The notes beneath the pieces were generated by a model. The model ran no database searches. It was given only the letters and a program-made list of their open reading frames with translations, and was not told the DNA's origin. Position numbers and translations under genes: made by a program. From the NCBI RefSeq assembly GCF_000143535.2, contig NC_037317.1, positions 124,001-188,000 on the forward strand: a stretch of 64,000 nucleotides of DNA. Direction: 5' to 3'. Origin of the DNA: Botrytis cinerea B05.10. Lineage: Eukaryota; Ascomycota; Leotiomycetes; Helotiales; Sclerotiniaceae. The stretch's first letter is position 1. Each line of letters begins with the position of its first letter. Positions 1-12,240 of the stretch are shown here, piece by piece.

Positions 1-1563
1 TTTTATATTTGAATTTACAATTTTCATTTTATTATAATATCGAACTAATTATTAGAGTAAGCAATAACAATGAATTAATCAGATATAATGGATTCGTAGA
101 AGTAAGTCAAGTTTTTTTGTACTTATGTATACATTATGTAATTATATATCTCTATAACTATAGCAAATTTATTAATTGATATATATTCAGAATCTTTTTT
201 GATAAGTTATAAGTGATATACAAAACTTTTTATTAATTAAAGCTTAGTTTTTTTAGTTGAATAAAGGAATAGATTTATAATCAAGTTTATTAAATTATTT
301 CAATTTAATTTAAAATTTTAAAAGAAAAGAAAATTCAATTAGAAAAGAGATAATTAGATTAAAGCAATTAAGAGTTTTCTAATAATTCAATTAGTTTTAG
401 AATAAGTTTTATAATAATGATGGAATCAATTGATTGAATTTATAAAGGTATATTTGAAGGTATATTTGTAAGCAAAGGTATGAATGTTTGAGGTATAATT
501 GCTTTAGACGTTCTTTAATATTAGAATCTGAATTAGAATCTGAATTAGAATTTGAATTATAATTTGAATTAAAGTTTATAGAAATAATTTTATTTCGATA
601 AGTTATATAACTATTCTTTTTTATACCTTTATATTCTATATAAGATTATATATTTATTTTACTTGAATATATAATCTTTATTATATAATTATATCTATAT
701 AATAAAACATAATATAATTAAATATTTGATTTTTTCAATTATATAATATATATTCCAATATATAATTAGACACTCTTCATTTTATTAGAAAACTTTTCAA
801 ACTAATCTTTTCTATTCTGATTTTTAATGTAGTTGAACTAATCTCCTTCTTGAAGTTATTATAAATCTTAAATCAGTTTCAAGTAATACAATAATCCAAA
901 GTTGTAAGTGTTTTAAAATTGCAAGGTTTTGAAAAACATTTTTTTATTAGATTGTTTAATTTCTTATATTTTCGAATAAAAAATGTATAATAATATCTTT
1001 TCAATAAAATATTTGTTTTCTATCCTCCCTCGTTTTATATCATTATATTGTATCCCCAACAACTTTATTATATCCTATTTTAGTTAATATTCACTTAAGT
1101 TTTATCCTTTCAAAAATAATACAAATCCTTTTTAATCTTTCTACAAAACAATATCTTTTATATACTCTATTATATTATTTTTATATTAATTTCAATATTT
1201 TTATTCTTTTCAATTTAAATCTTGTTATAGTTCAAAGTTTATTAAGATTTGTCGTAGGTCGAAAGCATATGAACGGTGATTATATATATATATAATATAT
1301 ATATATATAAGATGGAAGCATGCTCGGGTGAATGACTAATGGACTATATAAGCAGTGTGACACGTGATTTTGATTGAAAAATTATATGAGATTAACTTTT
1401 TTTTTTTACAATTTGAGGGATTAGATCCCTTTTTATGCTTATTCGCTTAGAATCAGCTTTCTTTATTTAAATTCCTTTTCCTAATCCGGTCATTCTTTAA
1501 ATAAAGAATCTAATCTTCCTTTCATTCTTTCGAAATGACGATTAGGTGATTAACTATTATCTT
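1..1563. repeat. AT-rich repeated flank left of gypsy copy A
   Basis: Very AT-rich, with no gene supported. Roughly the first 590 bases resemble 41241-41740, left of the second gypsy copy, in the same orientation: both share blocks around 'gattcgtaga', 'attagattaaagcaatt' and 'ggaatcaattgatt', then a short GAATTAGAATCT-type tandem repeat (about 525-580). This flank lies outside the LTR and target-site duplication of the gypsy element, so it is a separate, older repeat. Around 1290-1310 there is a TA-dinucleotide tract. The rest, about 590-1560, holds nothing I can name. Confidence 0.6.
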
Positions 1564-1746
1564 TATTACGGGACAAAACGTGACCAGCTCAATTAGGCAC
1601 GTGACAATGGACCTCTCAAGTCTACTACATACCGAATAGGGCCTGCACACATATAAATTGTATAATTTGTATAATTATAAAAAAGCAATGAAAAGTTTTG
1701 ATATTATAATATACTAATTGATTCATTACTATTATTCATTTTAACA
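1564..1746 (+). repeat. 5' LTR of gypsy copy A (183 bp)
   Basis: Starts 'tattacggg', corresponding to 'tgttacggg' in the less mutated copy at 42082, and ends 'attttaaca'. It aligns end to end with 8779-8961 and with both LTRs of copy B. The terminal TG has become TA, a RIP-type change. Confidence 0.9.
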
Positions 1747-3919
1747 ATTCTTTTCATTTTTTAAAAAAGAGGTAATTTATTAATTAGTTTAAATAGCGAA
1801 TTATTATTAATATTATTATAATTTCTATAAAAAGAATATTCGGAAGAGATAGTAAAGAATTTCTCAATACAATTTCAAATTAATTAGAAAAAGATATTGA
1901 AGGGTTTTTTCAAAATAATAATAATGAAAATCAAATAATGGAATAATAACGATCTATTAATAAAAACAATCAAAACCTTCAAAAAATGATTGCTGATATT
2001 TAAACGATAGTATAGCAACGAATCGATATTGTAAATAGTTTAATTTAAAAAAAGATATTTAATAAAATGATAAAGAAAATGGAAAAAGTAAAATAGATTT
2101 ATAAAAGGGTTATAGAATGCAATTTATATATTTTTCCCTTAATCAATAATAACAGTATTATAATTCCGCTATTATCGATTCGTTAGATTACTATATCTAA
2201 TCAAAGGAAATCTTTAAAACTATAAAAACTAGAGAAATATATAAGTAAAAATATTGAAAAAGCAAAGGACTTTTTCTTTTAAATAAAGATTATATTTTGA
2301 AGCAATAATGGATATCATTTTTTAATAAATGAAAAAAAGATTGATTATATTATTCAATATTTTGAAAAGCAGTTTTTATTAATATGGTATCGATACAAAA
2401 GTGAATCAGCTAATATTAATTTAAATTAATTCGATTTCAAAAAATATATATACAATTCCATTATAAACAAAGAGAATCAATAACGATAAGTAATCTAATG
2501 AATTATTTATATAAAATAATAATTAGAATAATCAATAAATACATTTGTAAATTATTTAAAGAATCTAAAAAAGGATATCGAATTGAAAACAAATAGTATT
2601 TGAAAAGAGAGGTTTTTTATAAGATTACATTTGTATATAACTAAAAAAATATCAAAGTTTCTATAACAATTAGAATTCAAAAACGAATTAATAAAATAAA
2701 TTTATAGATTGGAAAATATAGATAAGTTTTATTATAAATAAAACATCAACGAATTACAAAGATTTTATAAACAGATTTAATTATCTCAAAATTTACAATA
2801 TTTATTAAAACGAATTCATTTCGAAACCAAATAATAAACAAATATTACTACAAGATTTTCGAAATCAATTCAAAAAAAGATTCAAAAAAATGAATTAGTT
2901 GATATCAAATCTATTATAATATTGTATACAAATTATATAAAGAATATTATTTATTATAAATATCAATAAAAGAAGTATTATATTTCCAATTATTGAAATC
3001 CTATTATATATTAATATTGTAAAGAAAGTTATAAATCCAAAAAGTATTTAGAAATTATATTACAATCTTTTCAATAGAGAAATACTTAAACCTAGTTATT
3101 ATTTTGAATATTCTATTAATATTGAATCTTCAAATAAAAGAATATATTATTTTTATTATTATAATAATATTTTAATTAAAAGATAAACCAATAATACTTC
3201 AATATTTTATCAATTCAAAAATATAAATTAATATTATTCAATAATTCAAATATATTGAATGGGATTAATTGTTTATTAAAAAAAGAATAATTTTAATATC
3301 TATAAATAATACTATAATATTATTATATAATAATTATCAATTTTTTATTAAAATAAAAAATCAAAAAGAAAAGAAGAGAATCTTTATTTATAAGTTTATT
3401 ATTATTATATTAGATTTATTTAAAATCGATATTATATTTAGATTATCCTAATTATAAATAATAAATTCAAATATCGATTGAAAATCGATATCTTTTTATT
3501 ATCACTTTTCTTTTAATAATTTCGAAATGATTTCTATAAACGAATTTTATAATGAAATGAAAAAGAACATCTATATATATATTATACTATTAAAGATCCA
3601 GTTTTATTACTATAGAGATAATAAATATTACCAAATATTTATACTTTTTATATTAAATATTCTCAAAAAATACTAAGAATATTAATAAACCTTTTTCAAA
3701 AAAGAAAGCAATATTTTATTAGAATATTATTTAATAAAATATTGTATTGATTTTAAAACTGATTCAAAATCTTTTTAAAAATCAATCTATTTTTTATTTA
3801 AAAAGGAATCAATAATATTAAAAGAATATTTAATAAAATATCAAAAAAAGGGATAGATAAGAAGATTTATTAATTCAATAAAAACGTTAATTATATTTAT
3901 TTTTAAAAAAAAAAAAAGC

Positions 3920-4263
3920 TATCAACTTTATATCGATTATCAAAATCTAAATAAAATAATCAAAAAGAATCGAATTCTACTATCCTTAATTAATAAATCT
4001 TTAAATCGATTTTAATAAAATATTATCTTTATTAAATTGGATTTGCAAAATATTTATCATTATATTTATATTAAAAAAAACAATAAATAAAAAATAGTAT
4101 TCTATATATAATATAAGCAATTCGAATATTTAATTATACTATTCGATTTAATCAATACTTCAATAATATTTCAAATATATATCAATCAAGTATTATTAAA
4201 TTTAATAAATACTATATACATAATATATCTAAATAATATTCTAATTTATTTTGAAAATAAAGA
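3920..4263 (+). pseudogene. Reverse-transcriptase remnant of gypsy copy A
   Basis: The + frame reads through stops as a gypsy RT core: a YxLYIDYQNLNK block near 3920-3955 (family form YRxxVDYRxLN), an IKLDLQ-YH block (family form TKxDLRxAYHxI), then YLNNILIYFEN at 4226-4258, the decayed form of the catalytic YxDDILIYS motif. The two catalytic Asp codons now read Asn (GAT to AAT, a G-to-A change). The enzyme cannot be functional. The same segment in copy B lies 40,518 bp downstream. Confidence 0.85.
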
Positions 4264-7200
4264 AAACTATATATAAAATATCTATAGAATCTTCAAATAC
4301 CTTATAAAATATAAATTATTTATAAAATTAAAAAAATATATCTTTTACATTTATAAAATTGAATTTCTAAAATTCATTGTTTCAAAAACAAAAATAACAA
4401 TAAAATCTAATTATATTTAAATTATTATAAAATAACCAATACTTATAAACTTTAAAAAGCTATAAGTGTTTCTAAACTTTATAAATTTCTATCAATAATT
4501 TATTAAAATCTATTCAATAATAGTTTATAAAATAATTGCTTTTATAAAAGAAATAAAGAAAGATAAAATAATAAAGAAGTTTATATAAATAAAAAAGGTT
4601 TAAAATGTATTTGAAATATTAAAGAAAGTATTCATTACAATATCAATATTCAAATATTTCGAATCATTGTTTTGTATTATAATCGAAATCGATTTATTAA
4701 TATTTATTTTAGAATATATCCTATTATAATTATTCGAAAAAGGGATTATAAAAGTATTGATATAATAATGATATCCTATTGTATTCTATTCGAGAAAATT
4801 AAATCTTATAAAATAATAATATTTTATTTACAATTAGAAATTATTAATAATATATATTATATTTATATAATAGTATTATTATTTAATAAATAATCAATAT
4901 ATAATTATAATGAAATCGAATTATAATAATTTATAATATTTTATAATAAAAAAGATTTTCAATAATAAATAAATTAAATAAACAGAAATATTAGTAATCT
5001 ACAATTTCGAAATAATATATAAAATAAAAAAACTAAATTTAATTAATAGATTATTGTACTACTCTAATTATATTATCAATATAAAAAATATCAATAATAT
5101 ATTATTTATATTTCAAAATAAATTAAAAAGTATTGCAATTATTGCAAATTTATTTTACAAATCCATTATAAAAACAAAACCTTTATATATTGTTATTAAT
5201 TATTTACAAAAAGAAAAATATAACTTATTATTATATAAACAATTAATTTCATTAATAAAAACTGATTACAAATAATTAATATTATATCGAATTATTAGTG
5301 TTTTCATATTTAACAAAATGATATTCGAATTTATATCGAAATCGATAGGAAAAGCTTTATTGCGATTTCAAAAAGAAAACGATTTTATAAAAAATAAAGA
5401 ATATTTAAAACAAAAATTATATTTTATTAGAGATATTTTATTATAGTAAATAAATATCGATAAATTCTTTAGATATAAGAGAAGTATATATATATTATTA
5501 AATAATATTTTCAAAATAAAAATCTTAAAAATGTATTACAATAATTCTATTGAAGATTATTAAAATATTATTAAAACATTAGAAATATTGAAATCTAAAT
5601 ATTATTGACTTTCAATAAGAAAAAATATCAAACAATATATCAAAATATATATAATATATTAACAAACCACTATCAAAAGATATAAGCCATATAATAAATT
5701 ACAAACCCTTTTTATTTTAAAAAAATCTTAAAAAGAAATAATTATAGATTTTATTATAGATTTATTTCCTTCGAAATATAGAAAACATATATACAATTCT
5801 ATTCTAATAGTAATCAACAAATTTATAAAGCTAATTCAATATATTGTTATTAACAAAACAATATCGTTTTTTGAATTAATTGATATTATAATCAATATAA
5901 TATTTAAAAACTTTAATATATTAAAAAATATAATCTTTAATAAAGAATTACAATTTATTAATAAATTTTAAAATAGTTTAATATTTTATTTATAAATCTA
6001 TTATAAACTATCGATAGCATTTTATCTATAGATTGATAATCAAATCAAATAATAAAACTAAAATTTGATTCATTATATAAATTGTTATATCAATTATAGA
6101 TAAAACGATTAAATATTGCTATTACTTTTTATTGAATTTATATATAATATAATATAATATAATACAATCAATATAAATCTATTCCAAGTTATATATAGGT
6201 TTCAATTTATATTTTATTATATTAATAAAGATATCGATTTAAAAGAAAGAATATCAATAGCATACAAATGTATTAATATTTTAAAAAAAGAAAGAGAAAA
6301 GCTGAAAGAATTTTGGAAATCGATAATTAATTAGAAAAACAAGAATATTATGAAGGGATTATTATAATAATATAATATTAAAGATAAAATAATACTAAAT
6401 ATAAAGAATATTAAATAATTATAATTTAAAAAAAAATTCTTCAATCGATTTATAAACCTTTTTATTATAACGAATATAAAAACCAATAAGCAAATATATG
6501 AATTTAGATTATTGTTTATTTATAAGATTTACAATATATTCTATATCTTTTTATTCAAATTATAATATAAACAATAAGATATCATCGATTTATTATTACT
6601 AAAAGAAATTGATAATTATATAAAATATAAAATAAAAAGGATTTTAATATATAGAAAAAGAAATAGAAATATATAATATCTAATATAATGGAAGAGTTAT
6701 TAATTAATGAAAAATATATAAAAAGCATTTTATAATTTAGAAAATATAAAAATAATAATAGAAGAATATTATAAAGAAAAAGCATTATTAATATAAAAAA
6801 AAAAGAAAATAAAAAAAAAGTTTAAAAATATTTAATATAAAAAGATCTCACAAGATTTATATCCAAAATATATACATTACATCAAACTATCCAAAAAGGA
6901 TTATTCAATAAAAAAACTAAAAAAAACAACTCCTTCAAATCTACAATATATCAATAATCAAATCCAAATAATTTATCATACAAAAAGAATTCTAAAAAAT
7001 CAAAATCAATTTTCTAATTCATTTATTTAATTTAAAAAGTCAATTACAATATTTCAATTATCAAAAAGAATAGAATTTATATTATTAATATATTTTTCAA
7101 AACTTATAAATTCAATTTAATCAATCTCACTTTCTTTATTAATTTCATTTTAATTATTAACTTTTTTTTCCTTGTTTTTACAAATCTTATTAATAAAGTA

Positions 7201-8778
7201 AACTTTTATTGAAAAATCAATAATAATTTATTATCTTTTGGAAATTCATTTCATATTAGAATTCTCAAAGCAAAGTTTTTGAAATGAATTTATTTGATTA
7301 TCAAATTCATTAATATAAATTTATTAAATAATATTGGAAATCCTTTTTTGGGATTTAAAAGAATCTATGGGATAAAAGTAGGATATTGATATATTACAAA
7401 AGGTAAGCTGTAATAATTTAAAAGTGGAAAGGGAAATAATAGATCTAATTGCAAATTTATCAAATCGAAAACAATAAGGTATAGTAAGAGAAGCATTTTT
7501 TTTATTTAAATTTTCAAATAATAAAACTAATACACTTTTATTCAAAAGGTAATATGAGGTATCAATAATTTGATAAGATTGATTTAATATATTATTCTTT
7601 TCAAAAACAAATTCTTTGAATTCATTAGGATCTATAATTATATTCCTTTTTAATTTTGCAAAATCTTTTCGAAAGTTTTATTGAATCGTTATAAAAACAA
7701 TAAAGCTTATTTGATTTAATAAAGCAAAAGTATAATAATAATTTAGAAAACTAATTATTATATTCAAACCCTAATTATTATTTAAAGGTTTTAGAAAAGC
7801 TTGAATATCTTATAATATATCAATAACAATATATATAGTATGAAAATATATAATCAAAATCATAAACTCCCTTTCTTTATTTGAATTTAAAATAACAATT
7901 AATAATATAATAGGAATTACAATAGCAATATCCAAGATAGGCAGGTTATTTTAAGAATTATCAAATCAATTATTAACAATATTAAAAAGCAAAAGCAAAA
8001 CAATTAATAATAAATCGATACAAATCTATAATACATTTTATAAGATTATCAATTCTATTCAATTTGAATATCAAAAAAAGAATCAATTCCTTTATAGATT
8101 ATAATTTATAAATCCTCTTTTATTTAATTTCTTTTCAAAAAAAAGCCTTTATTACCTTAATATATCAATTATATTAACAAATCACTACTTCAGAAACATT
8201 CTTATTCTCTTAATTATTATTTAAAGTAAGGTATTAAAAGATATAAATCTAATATAAAAGATTTATATTGAAAACAAAATAAGGAAATATCGAAAAGCAA
8301 ACTTTCTTTTATTTACAATAATAATTATATTTAGTAATAGAATCTTTATCAAAATAACAAAATTCATTATTAAAAGAAATAATAATTCGTTTAGAATATT
8401 GAAAATAAATAGAAATAATTAATACAAAAGAGATTATTACAAATCAATTAATAATAATAACCAAAACGATAGATTATAATATAGTTATTTTTATATAAAT
8501 AAATAAAAGGGAATAATCTAATTATAAAAGATATATTAAAAACAAAAAGATCCTTTTTATAGAATTATTAATAATTTATTAATAAGATAATAAAATATAT
8601 AAGAATACCGCCATTTGCTTATTTATTGTTTATAATATCTAAATAAGATTGGAATTGCTTTTAAAATGCAGCACAGAATCAAACATATAGTGATACAACA
8701 ATGCAACTCATATTCCAAATAAACAATACAAAAGAAAACAAATACTTCTCGAAATACAAAGTATAAAAAGAGGAACTC

Positions 8779-8961
8779 TATTACAGAACAAAACATAACC
8801 AACTCAATTAGACATATAATAATAGACCTCTCAAATCTACTATATACCGAATGAAACCCACACACATATAAATTATATAATTTGCATAATTATAGAAAAG
8901 CAATGAAAAGTCTTAGTGCCACAATATACTAATTGATTCATTACTATTATTCATCCTAACA
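8779..8961 (+). repeat. 3' LTR of gypsy copy A (183 bp)
   Basis: Starts 'tattacaga' and ends 'catcctaaca'. It is the same length as the left LTR, with transition differences only, and is followed directly by the duplicated target 'atctt'. Confidence 0.9.
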
Positions 8962-8966
8962 ATCTT

Positions 8967-9526
8967 ATCGATCTTATCTAATCGATCTATATATCTTTCA
9001 ATCTTTCATTATTAAATTATAATTCGAATTCATAATGAAAATTACTTTATTCTTACTTGAATATATATATATAAATTAAAAGATATCAATATTATATCAT
9101 ATTATTATTTTTATTTATAAAAACAATATTATAAACAATAATATTATTCAAAAAATTTATTATATTGATATATCATTCGATTTTTATATAGGTATTGACT
9201 AGTTCATTATTATAGAATAGAAAGAATATTGAGCTTAACAAAAAGCCTTAAAGGATTCTGTTTCGGATTTCTATTTAATAGCTTATATAATTATCTATCT
9301 GGATATTATTAATTCTATTTTAGAAAAAACTAATAACAAAATTAATTACCTAATTGGATACCCCTTTATTCCTTAGGATATAGATCAACTAAAAATACAA
9401 AACATTATCAAAAACTTTAGAAATATCCAAACTAAATAAACTTACAACTTTTTTAATCCCAATATTCCATATTATATATGTTTATTTAATAAATATCTCT
9501 AAAGCTATAATAATATCTCTCCCAAA
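8967..9526. other. AT-rich stretch with no recognisable gene
   Basis: Low-GC sequence between gypsy copy A and a LINE scrap. No long frame, tRNA or repeat was recognised. It may be part of the degraded LINE that follows, but no motif shows this. Confidence 0.4.
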
Positions 9527-9793
9527 TCACATACTCATTTGAAACTTAAAGAAAAGATTATTAGTTTCTATAATTTGAAATAATTGTAGAGATATAATTT
9601 TCTCAAAAAGTTTTTTTAGAATATTAAGGAAAACGATTAGACAATATAATTTGATTTGCTGTTTGTTTTTTTTTAGTTTATAAAGTAATATAATATATAC
9701 AGTCTTAAACGCCTTTGAGTGATAGCCGGTGACTATGTATGCCCTGAACAGATGACAATAGTGTGTGTTCAATAAGTTGAGCTTCATAATCAA
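9527..9793 (-). pseudogene. LINE-type (non-LTR) reverse-transcriptase fragment
   Basis: An 88-codon frame on the minus strand reads LFRAYIVTGYHSKAFKT, then VYIILLYKLKKNK, then YCLIVFLNILKKLFEKIIS, then a LLF-x-QMS end. This follows the start of the RT domain in fungal LINE/Tad-like elements (usual form LFNxCLxxGYxPxxFRxxxxVxLxKPGK, YRPIALLNTxGKxLExxIA, ending in QxG). The rest of the LINE was not found on either side, and base composition suggests RIP decay. What is seen is family resemblance; which LINE clade it belongs to is not determinable here. Confidence 0.65.
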
Positions 9794-10175
9794 CTATATA
9801 ATTTGTAATAATAGAATGATTACTCTTTTATTATCCAATACTCTTACTATTAATAACATTCCTAATTATTAATGAATTCAGAATATTCAATCATTAAATA
9901 GATGCATTCTCGCCTTTAATTTCTGTTTATCTAATTATTACACAAGCTTTCAACTCCAATTAGAAAATAGCCCTAATTAAAGATCCCAAAATATAATCCA
10001 CAAAATAAGATCCCTAATACTCTATCACATAAGTGGTCCATATAGAAATCGTAAGCTTTACCACTACGCCACATACACAATCTGTTCAAAAGGCACAGTA
10101 TCAGGGATCGATGTCCTGACAGCTTACTACTATATATATACTATATAACAATTTCGTCACCCACGGATTCTGCCA
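9794..10175. other. AT-rich to mixed spacer, no gene seen
   Basis: A transition zone where GC rises. A segment near 10050-10075 resembles a tRNA D-arm on the minus strand but lacks a T-arm, so it was not called. Nothing else is recognised. Confidence 0.4.
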
Positions 10176-10445
10176 CCACAGGGAAGTGGCTGAGAAGTCG
10201 TCTAGATACTTGGAGCAGGCAGAATGGGACGAAGACGAGAAGTGCATCGAGTATCATGAGAGACTATTCCGAATTTGCTAATGATGAACTTCTTAAAGAT
10301 CGAAAGTAGGACGAAGGAAAGGCGAAGAAAGAGGCGGATGAATTAGCTAAAAAAGAATTTGGTACTAAGAAAAAGACGTCTACAAGTTGAAAAGCACGAG
10401 CAGGTACTTCAACTGGTGGTACTGCCAATGGATCTCATAGAAGAT
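10176..10445 (+). pseudogene. Possible coding relic, unrecognised
   Basis: Two short + frames with gene-like composition lie end to end: one ending in WDEDEKCIEYHERLFRIC and one rich in Lys and Glu (KKEADELAKKEFGTKKK), each closed by a stop. No start, intron pattern or known domain joins them. They look like the remains of a charged, helical protein, but this rests on composition only. Confidence 0.25.
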
Positions 10446-11007
10446 AGGTAGTTTTTTTGGACAGCGTTTGCGTTTGCTTTAATTGTTGTCTTCTAGAGTT
10501 AGATTAGGAGTTTGGGCTATCTGGCGTTTGTATTTTGCTTATACATCATCTCATCGATTTGGATTATTTAATTTTTTCCAAGTCCAAGAATCAGTTTGCG
10601 AATTATACGAGGGATTTATTAGGAACTACTAGGAAATTGCAATGGGGTACACATAAAAATAATATGAAATTCCAAGTCGTCTTTACTTAATATAGTGTTG
10701 GGTCCTCAGGATGAAGACTCGGATTGTTGTTCACGATGCCAAGTTGTCCGTATTGGTGTGTTCCAGTAATTTTTAGTCAGATCCAATTGGCTAGCTTTCC
10801 CAGACCTCGTTAATCTGAATTCTGATTCAGTCACTTTGCCTGGGACTACACCTATCGATGCTTGAGTTGGAATCATATATAACACCAGGTGGTAGTCCAT
10901 GTAGTTAGCGAATCTCAAGAGTCAAACTGATTGAAGATAGATTTGAGCATAGAAACACCATAATTTTTTTTTGGCTAAGCCATTAATCATTTCACCACAC
11001 ATCACCC
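10446..11007. other. Spacer upstream of the HET relic, no gene supported
   Basis: Mixed composition with a T-rich tract near 10960. Short minus-strand frames here have no recognisable domain and overlap the start of the HET relic. It may hold the lost promoter and 5' part of that gene. Confidence 0.35.
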
Positions 11008-11660
11008 CCAAAATTGATTTGAATCTTGCTCTAGCTCTTATAAGGCCCCGGATAGAGAAGTATTGCGAGGAACATGAAGACTGCATTGATACATCAAAAT
11101 TCACTTTACCAAGACGTCTACTCAATATCTAGGGGTCTGTTGTAACCGGAAAAATTCGCTTAGTAAATTCAAGGAGTATCGAAAAAGTTGACACGAAAAG
11201 CTTAGTGTACGCAAAATTAAGCCACTGTTGGGGGCCTATTACTTCCAGGGTTGCTCAAGCAACATCACATAATTACGATGAGCACATGAATGGAATTTTC
11301 ATTTCTAAGCTTCCTCAAACGTTCCAAGATGCTATTTTCCTTACGAATGGACTCGATGTACAATACATATGGATAGATTCATTGTGTATTATACAGAATA
11401 GTCCTTCTGATTGGCAGCAACAGTCGGCGATGGTGATCCGACTCTCCAAAATATCCGCGGCTTTGAAAAGAATCTTTTGCTTCTGTTGCGGCTTGGTCTT
11501 CGACCAGGAGGGGAAGGATCTCTGTGATGCTTCCGAGTTGGATCTTCAGAGCTCGAGGAGACTGCTCTCCAGCATAATTTTCCGGGTTTTGGACTCACCA
11601 CGTCAAATAAGTCGCTACCAAAATCTTCTTTTCCATCAATTATAAGGGGAATAATGAGCT
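11008..11660 (+). pseudogene. HET-domain (heterokaryon incompatibility) gene, broken
   Basis: Reading + from about 11008, the frame gives YCEEHEDC then LPRRLLNI, the C-x3-H-x2-C and LPxRLL pattern that often precedes a HET domain. It then meets an in-frame TAG at 11130-11132 and continues as KIRLVN and the diagnostic HET block: AKLSHCWG, GIFISKLPQTFQDAIF, YIWIDSLCIIQ and DWQQQSA (about 11205-11430). After this the frame loses family resemblance, and a likely continuation (FASVAAWSS) appears in another frame, so there is also a frameshift near 11440-11490. HET proteins trigger fungal non-self recognition and cell death; this copy cannot make the full domain. The C-terminal part is not recognisable. 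Confidence 0.8.
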
Positions 11661-12240
11661 CTGGATGGGATGAGGCCATCTTGAGGTTGGTTTTTGGTTC
11701 TCAGTTTTTCAGGATTCACAATATACTGCGTTTATAACAGATTCATATATCATTGATGTCCCAGAACCGGATGCAATTACGAGATTGTGTTGTTTTCATC
11801 CGATTAGGTGAGAAATTGCACTGTAGATCCTGCTTTACCCTTATGCGAGGTACTAAAAATGGTATTGCTCCGCTCACCTGCAGTCTAAATAAGATAAACA
11901 CCCTTAGCGCTGTTGTCGAACGTTTCCCTTCGTAATTGTTCTAGAGTTAATCTCGGGGGAACAAACAGGTATCCTCCGAGCTTACCTAGTGGTCTAGAAT
12001 CCAATGAGTATTTTCACGTGCACTAATAATCGAGGCTGGGTAGGCTCTAGAGTTGTTCAAATCAGTTGGATCTGCTACCTCTCTAGTCACCTAAGGTCCT
12101 GTATGGTCACATGTTCTCAGCGGCTCTGTAACATCTAAATTCCATAATCTTATTCTTGACAATGGTTTACTTCTATAATCATTGTATTGATTCAAAGTTT
12201 ATATTAAATAAAATAACAATTTATAACGAGAATTGCCATC
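11661..12240. other. Spacer between HET relic and PKS 3' end
   Basis: No gene supported. It may contain eroded C-terminal sequence of the HET gene and the 3' untranslated region and polyadenylation region of the PKS, but no motif is decisive. Confidence 0.35.

Larger units (their letters stand above)
1564..8961 (+). mobile_element. Ty3/gypsy LTR retrotransposon, copy A (complete but RIP-degraded)
   Basis: A full-length element of 7398 bp. It has two 183-bp LTRs (1564-1746 and 8779-8961), a perfect 5-bp target-site duplication 'atctt' (1559-1563 and 8962-8966), and a purine-rich tract (aaaaagaggaa) just before the right LTR. The tract and the pol frame set the + orientation. Coding is destroyed: reverse-transcriptase motifs are readable near 3920-4263 only through many TAA/TAG codons. 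Copy B at 42082-49479 is exactly the same length, and in the stretches I compared it differs only by C/T and A/G transitions, the mark of RIP. About 1.9 kb between the apparent end of pol (about 6830) and the right LTR is not explained by gag-pol. Confidence 0.92.

Noticed and set aside
10040..10080. tRNA-like D-arm sequence (gtggcgtagtggtaaagc on the minus strand)
   Set aside because: No T-arm (GGTTCGA) and no closing acceptor stem could be found at the right distance.
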